Source: Acidimicrobiia bacterium (GTDB lineage: Bacteria; Actinomycetota; Acidimicrobiia; Spongiisociales; UBA11373). From it: a stretch of DNA of 64,000 bases. The DNA is taken from assembly GCA_030584185.1 (NCBI GenBank), contig CP129495.1:1719469-1783468 (forward strand), read 5' to 3'. The position numbers and the translations under genes were made by a program. Below the pieces are notes generated by a model, which saw only the letters and a program-made list of their open reading frames with translations, made no database searches and was not told the origin of the DNA. Positions 1-8,822 of the stretch are shown piece after piece (position 1 is the stretch's first letter; the number at the start of each line of letters is the position of its first letter).

Positions 1-4
1 AGGC

Positions 5-2269
5 GTGTTCTCCAGACTCGGATCGATGATCGCCGGCCTTCTCCGACGCCGCGGCCCGGCCGTGTTCCTTGCGCTGGCGGCCGCCATAGGGGTGATCGTG
101 GGAGTGGCTGCCGCTGCCATGATCGGGTTGATCGAGGCCGTGGCCGAGGGTGTCCATGAGTTCGGTGATGCCCTCGGTGCCCCCAAGGCGGTGTTCCTGA
201 TCACGATTCCCGCCGGGTTTCTTCTCGCCTGGTGGATCGCCCGTCGTTTCGCTCCCGAGGTGGCAGGCGACGGCGCACCCGAGGCCATGGCGGCGCTGGC
301 GCTGCGGTCCGGCGTGGTGCCCGCCCGGGCAGCACCACTCAAGATCCTGGTCACGGGCCTCACCGTCGGCACGGGGGGCTCAGGGGGGCGCGAGGGGCCG
401 ATAGTCCTGGTGGGTTCTTCGATCGGTTCGTCGATCGCTCGTGCCACCGGTCTCGGCGAGGATCGCGTGCGCAGCCTGGTGGCGGCAGGCGCCGGCGCCG
501 CCATCGGCGCCTCCTTCAACGCCCCCATCGCCGGGATGCTCTTCGCCATGGAGGTCATTCTCGGGAACTTCGCCGTGAGGCATCTGAACGCCGTGGTCAT
601 CGCCTCGGTATCGGCTGCCGTCACCACCCGGTCGATCGTCGGCGAGGAGCTCATCCTGCGGGCCTTTCCCCATCGGGTGAAGGACGCCCGGGAACTCCTC
701 CTCTACGCCGTGTTGGGAGTGCTGGCCGCCGTCGTGGGCTGGCTGTTCCTGAGGCTGCTCGACCTCGCCGAGCGTCATCCGCTTCCCGGACGGTCCTGGG
801 TGCGACCGGCCCTTCTCGGGCTCGCCGTGGCCGGGATCGGCTGGCTCGAGCCCGACGTGCTCGGAACCGGTCAGACCTTCGTGCGCGGGCTGCTCACCGA
901 GCTAAGCACCAGCGCCGTCATCTGGTACACCCTCGGTGCCATCGCCCTGGCCAAGGTGCTGGCGACAACCCTCACCATCGGGTCCGGGGCCTCGGGCGGT
1001 GCCTTCATGCCCAGCCTGTTCATCGGCGCCGCCCTCGGCGCCGGGTTCGCCGGACTTGCGGCCGAGGTGTGGACCATCTCCCCGCTTGCCCCCGGCGCCT
1101 TCGCCGTCGTCGGCATGGCCGCCACGTTCGCCGCCGTGGCCCGTGCGCCGTTGACCTCGATCCTGATCGTCTTCGAGATCACCCAGGACTACGGGTTGGT
1201 GCTGCCCTTGATGCTCGCCGCCTCCCTCGCCACCTACCTGGCCGACAGGCTCCATCCCGAGTCCGTGTACACCATGGCCCTGGTCCGGCGAGGGATTCGC
1301 CTCTCGCGGCGCTCCGAGGTCGATCTGCTCGATACGGTGGCGGCAGGTGACGTCGTCGCCCTCGATCCGATGGTCGTCGCGCCCGGGGTGTCGGTAGACG
1401 ATGCGCGCCGGCTCATGGACGAGGGTCGCCTCCACGGACTCCCGGTGGTGGATAAGGGACACCTGGTAGGGATCGTGACCGTCACCGACCTGCTGCGCGC
1501 CACGGCGGAGGGGGCGACCGTCGCCGATGTCATGACCCCGCGACCGTCCACGGCGACGCCATCCACGCCGGTGTCGGCCGTGCTGGAGCGGATGGCTGCA
1601 CTCGGGGTGGGGCGCATCCCCATCGTCGCCGAGGATGATTCGACCCGTCTGCTGGCGGTCTTCAGGCGTGAGGACGCGGTGCGCGCCTACCACGCCGCCC
1701 TGGGGCGGGAGGTCGACCACGACCTGGGCCGGTCGCGCCTTCAGGTACGGATCGGCTCCGATGCCGGCTTCCATGAGGTCACCATTCCCGCAGGCTCGGT
1801 GGCCGATGGGCGAGCGCTGCGTGAGATCCCGATTCCCGGCGGGGCGACGGTGGTCTCGGTGCGCCGCGGCACCGAGGTGCTGGTACCCGACGGAAGCACC
1901 GCACTGCTCGCCGGCGACGTCCTCACCGTCTTCGCCAGACCCGGGCTCGACGTTCGCCTGCTGGAGCGGCTTCACGCCGGCGACACCGCCGAGCTGGATC
2001 TCATCGCCGATGATGGCGCCCGCTTCTTCGATGTCGAAGTCCCGGTCGGGTCGGTGGCCGACGGAAGGCCGATTCGCGAGGTGGCCATCCCCGGCGGGTG
2101 CACCGTGGTCTCGGTGCGGCGCCGCGCAGATGTGATCGTGCCCGACGGGGGCACGATCTTGCATGGCGGCGACGTACTCACGGTGTTCGCCCGGTCGGTG
2201 TCACGCCGCACGTTCGTAGAGCGTCTTCAGGCTTCGGCACCCCAGGGTGATGGTGGCGGGGCCGTCTAG
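5..2269 (+). CDS. ClC-family chloride channel/antiporter with CBS pair and two C-terminal RCK_C domains
   Basis: Membrane Cl- channel or Cl-/H+ exchanger. The ClC core fills about residues 1-435. The selectivity motif GGSGGREGP lies near residues 124-132 and keeps the gating glutamate. The second filter motif GSGASGGAFMPS is also present. A CBS pair follows (about 446-562), then two tandem RCK_C (TrkA_C) domains (about 573-648 and 655-735). ClC-CBS fusions are common; adding two RCK_C domains is less so, and the two copies are very similar, indicating an internal duplication. CBS domains usually sense adenine nucleotides; RCK_C domains sense nucleotides or ions. The GTG at 5 is the first in-frame start visible, so the true start could lie left of the window. 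Confidence 0.88.
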   Translation: MFSRLGSMIAGLLRRRGPAVFLALAAAIGVIVGVAAAAMIGLIEAVAEGVHEFGDALGAPKAVFLITIPAGFLLAWWIARRFAPEVAGDGAPEAMAALALRSGVVPARAAPLKILVTGLTVGTGGSGGREGPIVLVGSSIGSSIARATGLGEDRVRSLVAAGAGAAIGASFNAPIAGMLFAMEVILGNFAVRHLNAVVIASVSAAVTTRSIVGEELILRAFPHRVKDARELLLYAVLGVLAAVVGWLFLRLLDLAERHPLPGRSWVRPALLGLAVAGIGWLEPDVLGTGQTFVRGLLTELSTSAVIWYTLGAIALAKVLATTLTIGSGASGGAFMPSLFIGAALGAGFAGLAAEVWTISPLAPGAFAVVGMAATFAAVARAPLTSILIVFEITQDYGLVLPLMLAASLATYLADRLHPESVYTMALVRRGIRLSRRSEVDLLDTVAAGDVVALDPMVVAPGVSVDDARRLMDEGRLHGLPVVDKGHLVGIVTVTDLLRATAEGATVADVMTPRPSTATPSTPVSAVLERMAALGVGRIPIVAEDDSTRLLAVFRREDAVRAYHAALGREVDHDLGRSRLQVRIGSDAGFHEVTIPAGSVADGRALREIPIPGGATVVSVRRGTEVLVPDGSTALLAGDVLTVFARPGLDVRLLERLHAGDTAELDLIADDGARFFDVEVPVGSVADGRPIREVAIPGGCTVVSVRRRADVIVPDGGTILHGGDVLTVFARSVSRRTFVERLQASAPQGDGGGAV

Positions 2270-2302
2270 CGTGCCCTCACGCGCCCCGAGAGGAGACGAC
2301 CG

Positions 2303-3088
2303 ATGACCCGTCCTGTCCGGCTTGCAGTCCAGGTGCAGCCGCAACACGCTTCATACGGCGCCCTGCGCGATGCTGCCATCGAGGTCGAGGAGCGGGGCGC
2401 AGACATCCTCATGAACTGGGATCACTTCTTCCCACTCTGGGGGGAGGCGGACGGCCCCCACTTCGAGTGCTGGACACAGCTGGCCTCGTTCGCCGAGGTG
2501 ACCAGCCGGGTCGAGGTCGGACCCCTGGTGGCATGCAACTCGTATCGAAACCCGTCACTCGTCGCCGACATGGCCCGCACCGTGGACCACATCTCGGGAG
2601 GCCGGGTGATACTCGGAATCGGTGCCGGTTGGTTCCAGCGGGACTACGAGGAGTACGGCTACGACTTCGGCACCGGGCCCAAGAGGGTGGCGGCGCTTGG
2701 ACGCGACCTACCGGTGATACGTCGGCGGCTCGAAGCCCTCAACCCGCCACCGCTGAGGCGAATGCCGATCCTGGTCGGAGGCGGCGGAGAGAAGGTCACG
2801 CTGCGCATCACCGCCGAGCACGCCGACATCTGGCACGGGTTCGGCGACCCCGACCTGATCCGCCGCAAGTGCGGCGTGCTCGACGCCCACTGCACTCGCT
2901 TCGGCCGCGACCCGGAAGAGATCGAGCGGTCGGCGGGCGTGCCCCGGGCCTCGTTCGACGACCCTTCCTACGGCGACGCCCTGGTGGAAGCGGGAGCCAC
3001 CCTGCTCACCTTCGGAGTGGACGGGACCGATCTCGACCTGCGCTTCCTCGACCGTTGGGTTGCCTGGAGGGACGCCCGCAACGCATGA
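2303..3088 (+). CDS. LLM-class (luciferase-like) F420-dependent oxidoreductase
   Basis: A 261-residue TIM-barrel flavin/F420 oxidoreductase of the bacterial luciferase superfamily. Typical family segments are the N-terminal strand with NWDHFFPLWG, the ARTVDHISGGRVILGIGAGW block (about residues 93-112) and MPILVGGGGEKVTLRITAEHAD. Actinobacterial members mostly use reduced F420 for hydride transfer; the substrate cannot be read from sequence. The ATG follows an AGGAG box. The gene sits 33 nt after the ClC gene and may share its transcript. Confidence 0.8.
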   Translation: MTRPVRLAVQVQPQHASYGALRDAAIEVEERGADILMNWDHFFPLWGEADGPHFECWTQLASFAEVTSRVEVGPLVACNSYRNPSLVADMARTVDHISGGRVILGIGAGWFQRDYEEYGYDFGTGPKRVAALGRDLPVIRRRLEALNPPPLRRMPILVGGGGEKVTLRITAEHADIWHGFGDPDLIRRKCGVLDAHCTRFGRDPEEIERSAGVPRASFDDPSYGDALVEAGATLLTFGVDGTDLDLRFLDRWVAWRDARNA

Positions 3089-3106
3089 CCGACGGCGTGT
3101 CGCACC

Positions 3107-3112
3107 TAGGCT
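3107..3112 (+). promoter_or_regulatory. -10 box TAGGCT, leaderless promoter
   Basis: TAGGCT ends 7 nt before the ATG at 3120 and there is no Shine-Dalgarno box, so transcription probably starts at the start codon. Confidence 0.5.
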
Positions 3113-3119
3113 CTCGGTC

Positions 3120-3608
3120 ATGATCCGGCGAGCACTCGAGGCGGCACTGCTCCGCCGTGAGCCCTACCTGATCATGGTGGTTCGACCCGACGGGGTCGCC
3201 GACGGTGCGATCGTGGTCGCCATCACCCACGCCCTGCTCTCCATCCCCTTCGTCTGGGAGGGTGGCCGTCTCCTCCTGGCGGTGCGAGTCGTGCTCTCCG
3301 GTGTCGTCGCCTGGATCGTCATCTCCGGGCTCATCTACCTGATCGGTCGCCACCTGCTCGAAGGCGACGGCTCATTTGCGGGAACGATGGCCGCCACATC
3401 GATCGGCTTTCCGGTCCTGCTGACGGCCCTCCTGCTTGCCCCCTTCATCAGCCCGCTGCGCTCCACGCTGGTCGCCTCGGTGTGGCTGGTGGCGACGCTG
3501 TGGGTGGCGGCCAAGGTCGCCCTCGATCTTCCACCGGCAAGGGCAGCCGCCGCCGCCACGGGTGGCTGGCTCTCCTATGTGGTGATATCGCTCCTCTTTC
3601 GCCTCTGA
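3120..3608 (+). CDS. Small integral membrane protein, Yip1-like
   Basis: A 162-residue protein with about five hydrophobic segments and a short basic N-terminus. The pattern (membrane segment, a GRHLLEGDGSFAGTMAATS-like loop, then repeated hydrophobic helices) resembles bacterial Yip1-domain proteins, whose function is poorly defined. I chose the ATG at 3120 over an upstream TTG at 3060 because the upstream start would lie inside the preceding oxidoreductase gene and because a -10 box is correctly spaced for this ATG. Its stop overlaps the truA start (ATGA). Confidence 0.6.
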   Translation: MIRRALEAALLRREPYLIMVVRPDGVADGAIVVAITHALLSIPFVWEGGRLLLAVRVVLSGVVAWIVISGLIYLIGRHLLEGDGSFAGTMAATSIGFPVLLTALLLAPFISPLRSTLVASVWLVATLWVAAKVALDLPPARAAAAATGGWLSYVVISLLFRL

Positions 3609-4339
3609 TGGCCGTATACCGGATCGATCTCGCCTACGACGGAACCGGCTTCCGGGGCTGGGCGCGCAACGCCGGAGTCAGAACCGTGCAGGGAGCGATG
3701 GAGGACGCCCTCGCTGCCGTGCTCGGCGAGAAGGTGTCCCTCTCAGTTGCCGGCCGCACCGATGCCGGCGTCCATGCCCGACGCCAGGTGGCGTCCTTCG
3801 AGTCACCCGAAGGACTCGACGGCGACGGATTGGGTCGGTCCCTGCGGCGCATGCTCGGTCCCGAGATCTCGGTCCGCTCGGTGACACCAGCGCCAGAAGG
3901 ATTCGACGCGCGTTTCTCGGCGACCGCTCGCTCCTACCGGTACTTCGTCGAGGAGGCGCCCAGGCACGATCCGCTCCGGGCGAGATGGGTGTGGCACCTG
4001 GGAGAGACCCTCGATTTGACGTCGATGAACCAGGCGGGGCAAGCGCTGGTGGGTGAGCACGACTTCGCCTCGTTGTGCCGCTCCTCGGCCGGCCGTTCGA
4101 CGGTCAGGCGTGTGCTCGAGGCGAATTGGCAACGCGATGAACTGCTCACCTTCGGGGTGACCGCCACCGCCTTCTGCCAGCAGATGGTCCGCTCCATGGT
4201 CGCCCTACTGGTCGACGTGGGCAGAGGGAAGGTGCCGGCTTCGGCGGTCCCGGCGATAGTCGACGCCCGCGACCGGAGCGCAGCACGGGGTGTGGCACCG
4301 CCCCATGGGTTGATCCTCTGGGAGGTCTCCTATGGGTGA
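3608..4339 (+). CDS. truA: tRNA pseudouridine(38-40) synthase TruA
   Basis: Isomerises uridines 38-40 in the tRNA anticodon stem. The 243-residue protein has the family motif GRTDAGVHA with catalytic Asp52, an N-terminal [12 protein letters not shown] strand and the C-terminal [20 protein letters not shown] segment. The ATG at 3608 overlaps the upstream stop. truA just upstream of rplM-rpsI is a typical actinobacterial arrangement. Confidence 0.95.
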   Translation: MAVYRIDLAYDGTGFRGWARNAGVRTVQGAMEDALAAVLGEKVSLSVAGRTDAGVHARRQVASFESPEGLDGDGLGRSLRRMLGPEISVRSVTPAPEGFDARFSATARSYRYFVEEAPRHDPLRARWVWHLGETLDLTSMNQAGQALVGEHDFASLCRSSAGRSTVRRVLEANWQRDELLTFGVTATAFCQQMVRSMVALLVDVGRGKVPASAVPAIVDARDRSAARGVAPPHGLILWEVSYG

Positions 4340-4402
4340 CTCGCGGGGCGAACATCCCCGATGACGGGCCCGGCCCCGGTCGCCCACGGCCATCCCGGCC
4401 GA

Positions 4403-4433
4403 TTGGCATAGAGCCTTCCCGGGGCGTTACCAT
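4403..4433 (+). promoter_or_regulatory. Candidate rplM-rpsI promoter
   Basis: TTGGCA (4403-4408) and TACCAT (4428-4433) are separated by 19 nt. This would give an mRNA start near 4440 and a leader of about 64 nt before rplM. Confidence 0.4.
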
Positions 4434-4440
4434 GTCGTGC

Positions 4441-4481
4441 CGCCCCGCACCGCGGGGCGCGTCTGTGTGCGCCGTCGGCGC
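4441..4481 (+). promoter_or_regulatory. Two stem-loops in the rplM leader
   Basis: An 8-bp stem CGCCCCGC/GCGGGGCG with a 3-nt loop (4441-4459) is followed by GCGCC/GGCGC with a 3-nt loop (4469-4481). They end 4 nt before the GGAAGGGA Shine-Dalgarno box. Position and shape suit an autoregulatory ribosomal-protein leader, but I could not match it to a known family. Confidence 0.4.
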
Positions 4482-4503
4482 CCCCGGAAGGGACCACATC
4501 CCG

Positions 4504-4965
4504 ATGAAGTTGCAGAAGACATTCACGCCGCGGCCGGTAGACGTCGACCGCGCCTGGTGGCTGGTCGATGCCACCGACATCCCCCTCGGCCGGCTCGCCT
4601 CCGAGGTGGCAGCGCTGTTGAGGGGCAAGCACAATCCCAAGTTCGCCCCGCACATGGACATGGGCGATTTCGTCGTCGTGGTCAACGCCGAGAAGGTCAC
4701 GCTCACAGGTGCCAAGGCGGACCAGAAGCGCTACTTCCGCCACTCCGGATACCCCGGTGGACTGACCGAGACCGGTTTCCTGGCGATGCAGGCCAAGCAC
4801 CCCGAGCGTGTGATCGAGAAGGCGGTGCGCGGGATGCTCCCTCACAACCGGCTGGGTCGCGCCATGGGGCTCAAGCTCAAGGTCTACGCCGGCCCGACCC
4901 ATCCCCACGCCGGACAGGCGCCGCAGCCGTACACCCTGACCGCCAGAAAGGTCGAAACCGCATGA
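4504..4965 (+). CDS. rplM: 50S ribosomal protein L13
   Basis: A 153-residue L13, an early-assembling protein of the large subunit. Family landmarks are [18 protein letters not shown] near the N-terminus, [12 protein letters not shown] in the middle and [23 protein letters not shown] near the C-terminus. A GGAAGGGA box lies 10 nt before the ATG. The stop overlaps the rpsI start in an ATGA, so L13 and S9 should be translated in a coupled way. Confidence 0.97.
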   Translation: MKLQKTFTPRPVDVDRAWWLVDATDIPLGRLASEVAALLRGKHNPKFAPHMDMGDFVVVVNAEKVTLTGAKADQKRYFRHSGYPGGLTETGFLAMQAKHPERVIEKAVRGMLPHNRLGRAMGLKLKVYAGPTHPHAGQAPQPYTLTARKVETA

Positions 4966-5354
4966 CCAAGCCCCTCGCCCTGACCGTGGGCCGCCGCAAG
5001 ACCTCGGTGGTCCGGGTGCGCCTTCGCGACGGCTCGGGAAAGATGAGCCTCAACGGTCGCAGCCTGGAGGACTACTTCCCGACGATGGCCAACCGCATCC
5101 GGATCCTGGAGGTGTTCAAGGTCGCCAATCTCGAAGGGCGATATGACCTCGAGGCGATCCTCGAAGGCGGTGGTGTCACCGGGCAGGTCGACGGGCTGCG
5201 GCTGGGAATCGCTCGGGCCCTGATCGAAATAGATCCCGAGCTGCGGCCATCGCTGAAGCGGGCCGGACTGCTCACCCGCGATGCTCGCGCCGTGGAGCGC
5301 AAGAAGTACGGTCTGCGCAAGGCTCGCCGGGCAACACAGTTCACCAAGCGCTGA
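4962..5354 (+). CDS. rpsI: 30S ribosomal protein S9
   Basis: A 130-residue S9. It shows the family's [12 protein letters not shown] segment, the Gly-rich [19 protein letters not shown] region and the basic C-terminal tail ending [17 protein letters not shown], which reaches the P-site tRNA. The ATG at 4962 overlaps the rplM stop. Upstream in-frame starts would read through rplM and were discarded. Confidence 0.97.
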   Translation: MTKPLALTVGRRKTSVVRVRLRDGSGKMSLNGRSLEDYFPTMANRIRILEVFKVANLEGRYDLEAILEGGGVTGQVDGLRLGIARALIEIDPELRPSLKRAGLLTRDARAVERKKYGLRKARRATQFTKR

Positions 5355-5388
5355 AGCGCTGCGGCGCCTCATGGCGAAGGAGCCGCCC

Positions 5389-6726
5389 ATGGCCGAGAAT
5401 CGACTCTTTGGAACCGACGGTGTTCGCGGCCTGGCGAACGTCGAGATCACCCCGGAGCTGGCGGTAGGCCTGACGCGAGCTGCCGCCGCCGGCCGATCGG
5501 GCACGGTCGTCGTGGGTCGGGACACGCGCCGCTCCGGACAGATGTTGATCGCAGCTGTCGTGGCGGGGTGCAACTCGGCCGGTCTGGACGCCGTCGACCT
5601 GGGAATCGTCCCCGTCGGGGCGGTGAGCCACCACACAATCGAGCGGCGTGCCACCCTCGGCGTGATGGTCTCGGCCTCCCACAACCCGGCAGCGGACAAC
5701 GGAATCAAGTTCTTCGGCTCCGATGGGGCCAAGCTCGCTTCCGAGGAAGAGGCTGCGATCGAGGCCCGGTTCCGGTCGTCGGAATCCGGCGGCCGCCTCA
5801 GCGGTGAAGAGATCGGTGTTCAGCTGCCGGACCCGGCGGCCGTCGACGAGTACATCGACCATCTGGCGTCGCTCTCGCAGTACCGGCTGAGCGGCATCAA
5901 GGTCACCCTCGATTGTGCCAACGGCGCCGCCTTCCTGGCGGCGCCAAGGCTCTTCTCGCATCTCGGCGCCGAGACCGAAGCCCTCTTCGTGGCCCCATCC
6001 GGGATGAACATCAACGACGGCTGTGGCGCCGTGTCGCCCGGGGTGCTGGCGTCGCGGGTGGCGGGTGGCGTCGGGCTGGCATTCGACGGCGACGCCGATC
6101 GTTGCATCGCCGTGGATGAGGACGGGCAGGTGTGCGACGGCGACGTGATCATGGCGATCATCGCCCGGCACCTGAAGGAGAACCAGGCGCTGCCCGGTGA
6201 CCGGCTGGTGGCCACGGTCATGTCCAACCTCGGGTTCCGCACCGCGATGTCGTCCCTGTCGGTCGCCGTCGAGGAGACCCCCGTCGGTGATCGGTACGTG
6301 CTCGAGGCAATGCGTCGCACCGGGGCCGCCCTTGGTGGTGAGCAGAGCGGCCACGTGCTGTTCGGCGGCCGGGCCACCGGTGACGGCCTGCTCACCGGTC
6401 TGCGCCTTCTCGAGGTGATGGCAGCCACGGGCAGGCCGCTTCGGGAGCTGCGCCGGGTGATGACCGCGTTCCCCCAGGTGCTTCGCAACGTTCGGGTCCG
6501 CGTGAAGGAGCGATTGGGTGATGCCGAGGCCATCTGGGAGGCGGTGCGGCGTGTGGAGAAGCGCCTCGGTGACGAGGGTCGAGTCCTGGTGCGCTCCTCG
6601 GGGACCGAGCCTCTGGTTCGGGTGATGGTCGAGGCCCGGGCACCGCACGAGGCCGCCTCTGCGGCCGACGACATCGCCGCCGTCGTTCGGCGCGAGTTGG
6701 GCGCCACATCCGACGACGAGGGCTAA
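5389..6726 (+). CDS. glmM: Phosphoglucosamine mutase
   Basis: Converts glucosamine-6-P to glucosamine-1-P for UDP-GlcNAc and peptidoglycan. The 445-residue length matches the family. The active-site loop SASHNP contains phosphoserine Ser97, DGDADR is the Mg2+ loop, GGEQSGH binds sugar, and RSSGTEPLVRVMVEA is the C-terminal phosphate-binding loop. An AAGGAG box 7 nt upstream favours the ATG at 5389 over the one at 5371. It acts one step after GlmS, encoded next. Confidence 0.95.
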   Translation: MAENRLFGTDGVRGLANVEITPELAVGLTRAAAAGRSGTVVVGRDTRRSGQMLIAAVVAGCNSAGLDAVDLGIVPVGAVSHHTIERRATLGVMVSASHNPAADNGIKFFGSDGAKLASEEEAAIEARFRSSESGGRLSGEEIGVQLPDPAAVDEYIDHLASLSQYRLSGIKVTLDCANGAAFLAAPRLFSHLGAETEALFVAPSGMNINDGCGAVSPGVLASRVAGGVGLAFDGDADRCIAVDEDGQVCDGDVIMAIIARHLKENQALPGDRLVATVMSNLGFRTAMSSLSVAVEETPVGDRYVLEAMRRTGAALGGEQSGHVLFGGRATGDGLLTGLRLLEVMAATGRPLRELRRVMTAFPQVLRNVRVRVKERLGDAEAIWEAVRRVEKRLGDEGRVLVRSSGTEPLVRVMVEARAPHEAASAADDIAAVVRRELGATSDDEG

Positions 6727-6729
6727 CCT
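6724..6729 (+). promoter_or_regulatory. -10 box TAACCT upstream of the glmS ribozyme
   Basis: TAACCT overlaps the glmM stop codon. It would start an RNA near 6736, about 54 nt before the predicted ribozyme cleavage site, so glmS can be transcribed separately from glmM. Confidence 0.45.
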
Positions 6730-6789
6730 GGGTTTGCCGCCGGTGACGGTGGTCGGCAAGAAGAAGCAGACCGGAGACACAGTTCTGCA

Positions 6790-6925
6790 GCGCCTGGCCT
6801 CCTTCCGGGGAGGTGACGAGGAAGAGGGAGCATCGAAAGATTCGGCGGATGCCCTCTCGGCCGCTCACGGTCGTGACGTCGTGGAGAAAAGCCCGGGGGT
6901 GACCCCGGTGGACAGAGACCACGGC
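6790..6925 (+). ncRNA. glmS ribozyme: glmS ribozyme/riboswitch in the 5' UTR of glmS
   Basis: The region matches the known ribozyme in order. The cleavage sequence A|GCGCC puts the scissile bond between 6789 and 6790. P1 is CCTCC/GGAGG (6798-6802 with 6809-6813). The invariant GACGAGG is at 6815-6821. P2 is AGAGGG/CCCTCT (6823-6828 with 6852-6857), enclosing the core ATCGA (6832-6836) and TTCGGCGGATGCC (6841-6853). A short P3-like hairpin lies at 6865-6876. P4 is CCGGGG/CCCCGG closed by a GUGA tetraloop (6893-6908), then GTGG/CCAC (6908-6922). In the family, glucosamine-6-P acts as cofactor for self-cleavage and the mRNA is then degraded, giving feedback on GlmS. A short reading frame through 6734-6931 is explained by this RNA. 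Confidence 0.9.
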
Positions 6926-6985
6926 GAGTGAGGCGGGTTGCGGCCCGCACCCGGCTCCGGTCTCCCGACGAAGGGAGACACTCTC

Positions 6986-8812
6986 GTGTGTGGAATCATG
7001 GGCTACGTGGGGCCGCGTCAGGCGTCCCCGATCGTCGTCGACGGCCTTCGCCGTCTCGAGTACCGCGGATACGACTCGGCGGGTATCGCCGTCCACGACG
7101 GGGACCGCCTGGGGGTCGCCAAGGCGGAGGGCAAGCTCGCCCGGCTCGACGACCTGCTCCAGCAGCACCCGCTCTCGGGAACCTGGGGGATCGGCCACAC
7201 GCGCTGGGCGACCCATGGCGCCCCCAGCGACCGGAACGCGCACCCTCACGCCGATCCGCACGGAGAGATCGTCCTCGTGCACAACGGGATCATCGAGAAC
7301 TTTCTGGAGCTCAAAGAAGGGCTGGAGGAGGAAGGTGCCGATTTCAGCTCCGAGACCGACACCGAGGTGCTCGCACACCTCGTCGCCGCCGAGTACGACG
7401 GCGATCTCCTGGAGGCGGTTCGCCGGGCGGTGGCCAGGGCTCAGGGCGCCTACGCCCTGGTGGCGATGGCCCGCAACGAGCCGGGGCGCATGGTGGCGGT
7501 GAGGATGATCTCCCCACTCGTGGTGGGGATCGGCGACGGTGAGATGTTCCTCGCCTCCGACGTCCCGGCGCTCTTGCCGCACACGCGCCAGATCGTCATC
7601 GTCGAGAACGGCGAGGTCGTCGACATCACCGCCAACTCGTTCCACATCGAGACCCTGGGCGGGGAGCGGGTGGAGAGATCCCCGATGGAGATCACCTGGA
7701 GCGCCGAGCAGGCAGAGCGTGGCGGGTTCCCACACTTCATGATCAAGGAGATCCATGAGCAGTCCCGGGCCGCCACCGAAACCTTGAGCGGACGGGTCCA
7801 AGCCGACGGGTCGGTGGACCTCGAAGGCGTCGCCTTTCCAGGCGGCTTCGCAGCCGGCCTGGAGAAGGTGTGGATCACCGCCTGCGGAACCGCGCTGCAT
7901 GCCGGGCTGGTGGGCAAGCACGTGTTCGAGAGCCTGCTTCGCATCCCCACAGAGGTCGCCTACGCCCATGAGCTTCGCTACTCCCACCCGCTGATCACTC
8001 CGGGCACCCTCACCATCGCCATCAGCCAGTCGGGGGAGACCGCCGACACCCTGGCGGCGGCGACGCTCGCCAAGAGCCTCGGCTCCCGTCTGCTGGCACT
8101 CACCAACGTGGTCGGCTCGACGCTGAGCCGAGAGGCGGACGACGTCCTCTACACGAGAGCCGGACCGGAGATCGCCGTCGCCTCGACCAAGGCCTACCTC
8201 ACCATGCTGGTCGGCGAGTACCTGTTGGCCCTGTCCGTCGGACAGGCTCGTCGGTCGATCCCCGATGCGGTCGTCGCCGAGCTGACCGGGGCGCTGCACT
8301 CGATCCCCTCCCGGATCGACGGGGCCCTGAGCAACGAGCAGGCGATCGCGGCCCTGGCCAAGCGGCTTGCCGGGCACGAGCACGCCTTCTTCATCGGGCG
8401 GGGCCTGGATCATGCGGTTGCCATGGAGGGCTCCCTGAAGATGAAGGAGATCTCCTATGTGCACTCCGAAGCGATGCCCGCCGGTGAGCTGAAGCACGGC
8501 ACGCTAGCCCTGGTCACTCCGGGCACACCTGTGGTGGTCGTGATCACTCAGGGGGAGACATATGACAAGACCGTCTCCGCGATCCAAGAGGTGAAGGCGC
8601 GGGGGGCGCAGGTGGTGGCAGTGGCCTTCGACGACGACTCCGAGATCGGGAAGCATGCCGACGAGGTGATGCGGGTTCCGCGGGTGCCCGACATCCTCTC
8701 GCCGTTGGTGGCGATCGTTCCCCTGCAGCTCCTCGCCTATCACCTGGCTGCAGAGCGGGGGCACGACATCGACCAGCCGCGCAACCTGGCCAAGTCCGTC
8801 ACCGTCGAGTAG
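6986..8812 (+). CDS. glmS: Glutamine-fructose-6-phosphate aminotransferase (isomerizing)
   Basis: Makes glucosamine-6-P from fructose-6-P and glutamine, the first step to UDP-GlcNAc. The 608-residue protein begins MCGIMGYVG, so Met removal exposes the catalytic Cys of the class II glutamine amidotransferase domain (about 1-230). Two SIS domains follow, with TACGTALHAG, SQSGETADT and the C-terminal NLAKSVTVE tail that carries the isomerase loop. The GTG at 6986 is chosen because Cys must be residue 2 and an AAGGGAG box lies 8 nt upstream. Expression should be controlled by the ribozyme ending about 60 nt upstream. Confidence 0.96.
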   Translation: MCGIMGYVGPRQASPIVVDGLRRLEYRGYDSAGIAVHDGDRLGVAKAEGKLARLDDLLQQHPLSGTWGIGHTRWATHGAPSDRNAHPHADPHGEIVLVHNGIIENFLELKEGLEEEGADFSSETDTEVLAHLVAAEYDGDLLEAVRRAVARAQGAYALVAMARNEPGRMVAVRMISPLVVGIGDGEMFLASDVPALLPHTRQIVIVENGEVVDITANSFHIETLGGERVERSPMEITWSAEQAERGGFPHFMIKEIHEQSRAATETLSGRVQADGSVDLEGVAFPGGFAAGLEKVWITACGTALHAGLVGKHVFESLLRIPTEVAYAHELRYSHPLITPGTLTIAISQSGETADTLAAATLAKSLGSRLLALTNVVGSTLSREADDVLYTRAGPEIAVASTKAYLTMLVGEYLLALSVGQARRSIPDAVVAELTGALHSIPSRIDGALSNEQAIAALAKRLAGHEHAFFIGRGLDHAVAMEGSLKMKEISYVHSEAMPAGELKHGTLALVTPGTPVVVVITQGETYDKTVSAIQEVKARGAQVVAVAFDDDSEIGKHADEVMRVPRVPDILSPLVAIVPLQLLAYHLAAERGHDIDQPRNLAKSVTVE

Positions 8813-8822
8813 CCGCAGGCAA

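Noticed and set aside
6734-6931. A 65-codon reading frame between glmM and glmS
   Set aside because: It coincides with the glmS ribozyme, whose stems and conserved loops explain the sequence better than a protein.
6724-6985. c-di-AMP (ydaO) or cobalamin riboswitch upstream of glmS
   Set aside because: Conserved boxes of those classes are absent, whereas all glmS ribozyme elements are present in order.
6392-8497. A 701-codon minus-strand frame opposite glmS
   Set aside because: It is antisense to glmS and the ribozyme, and the translation has no domain features.
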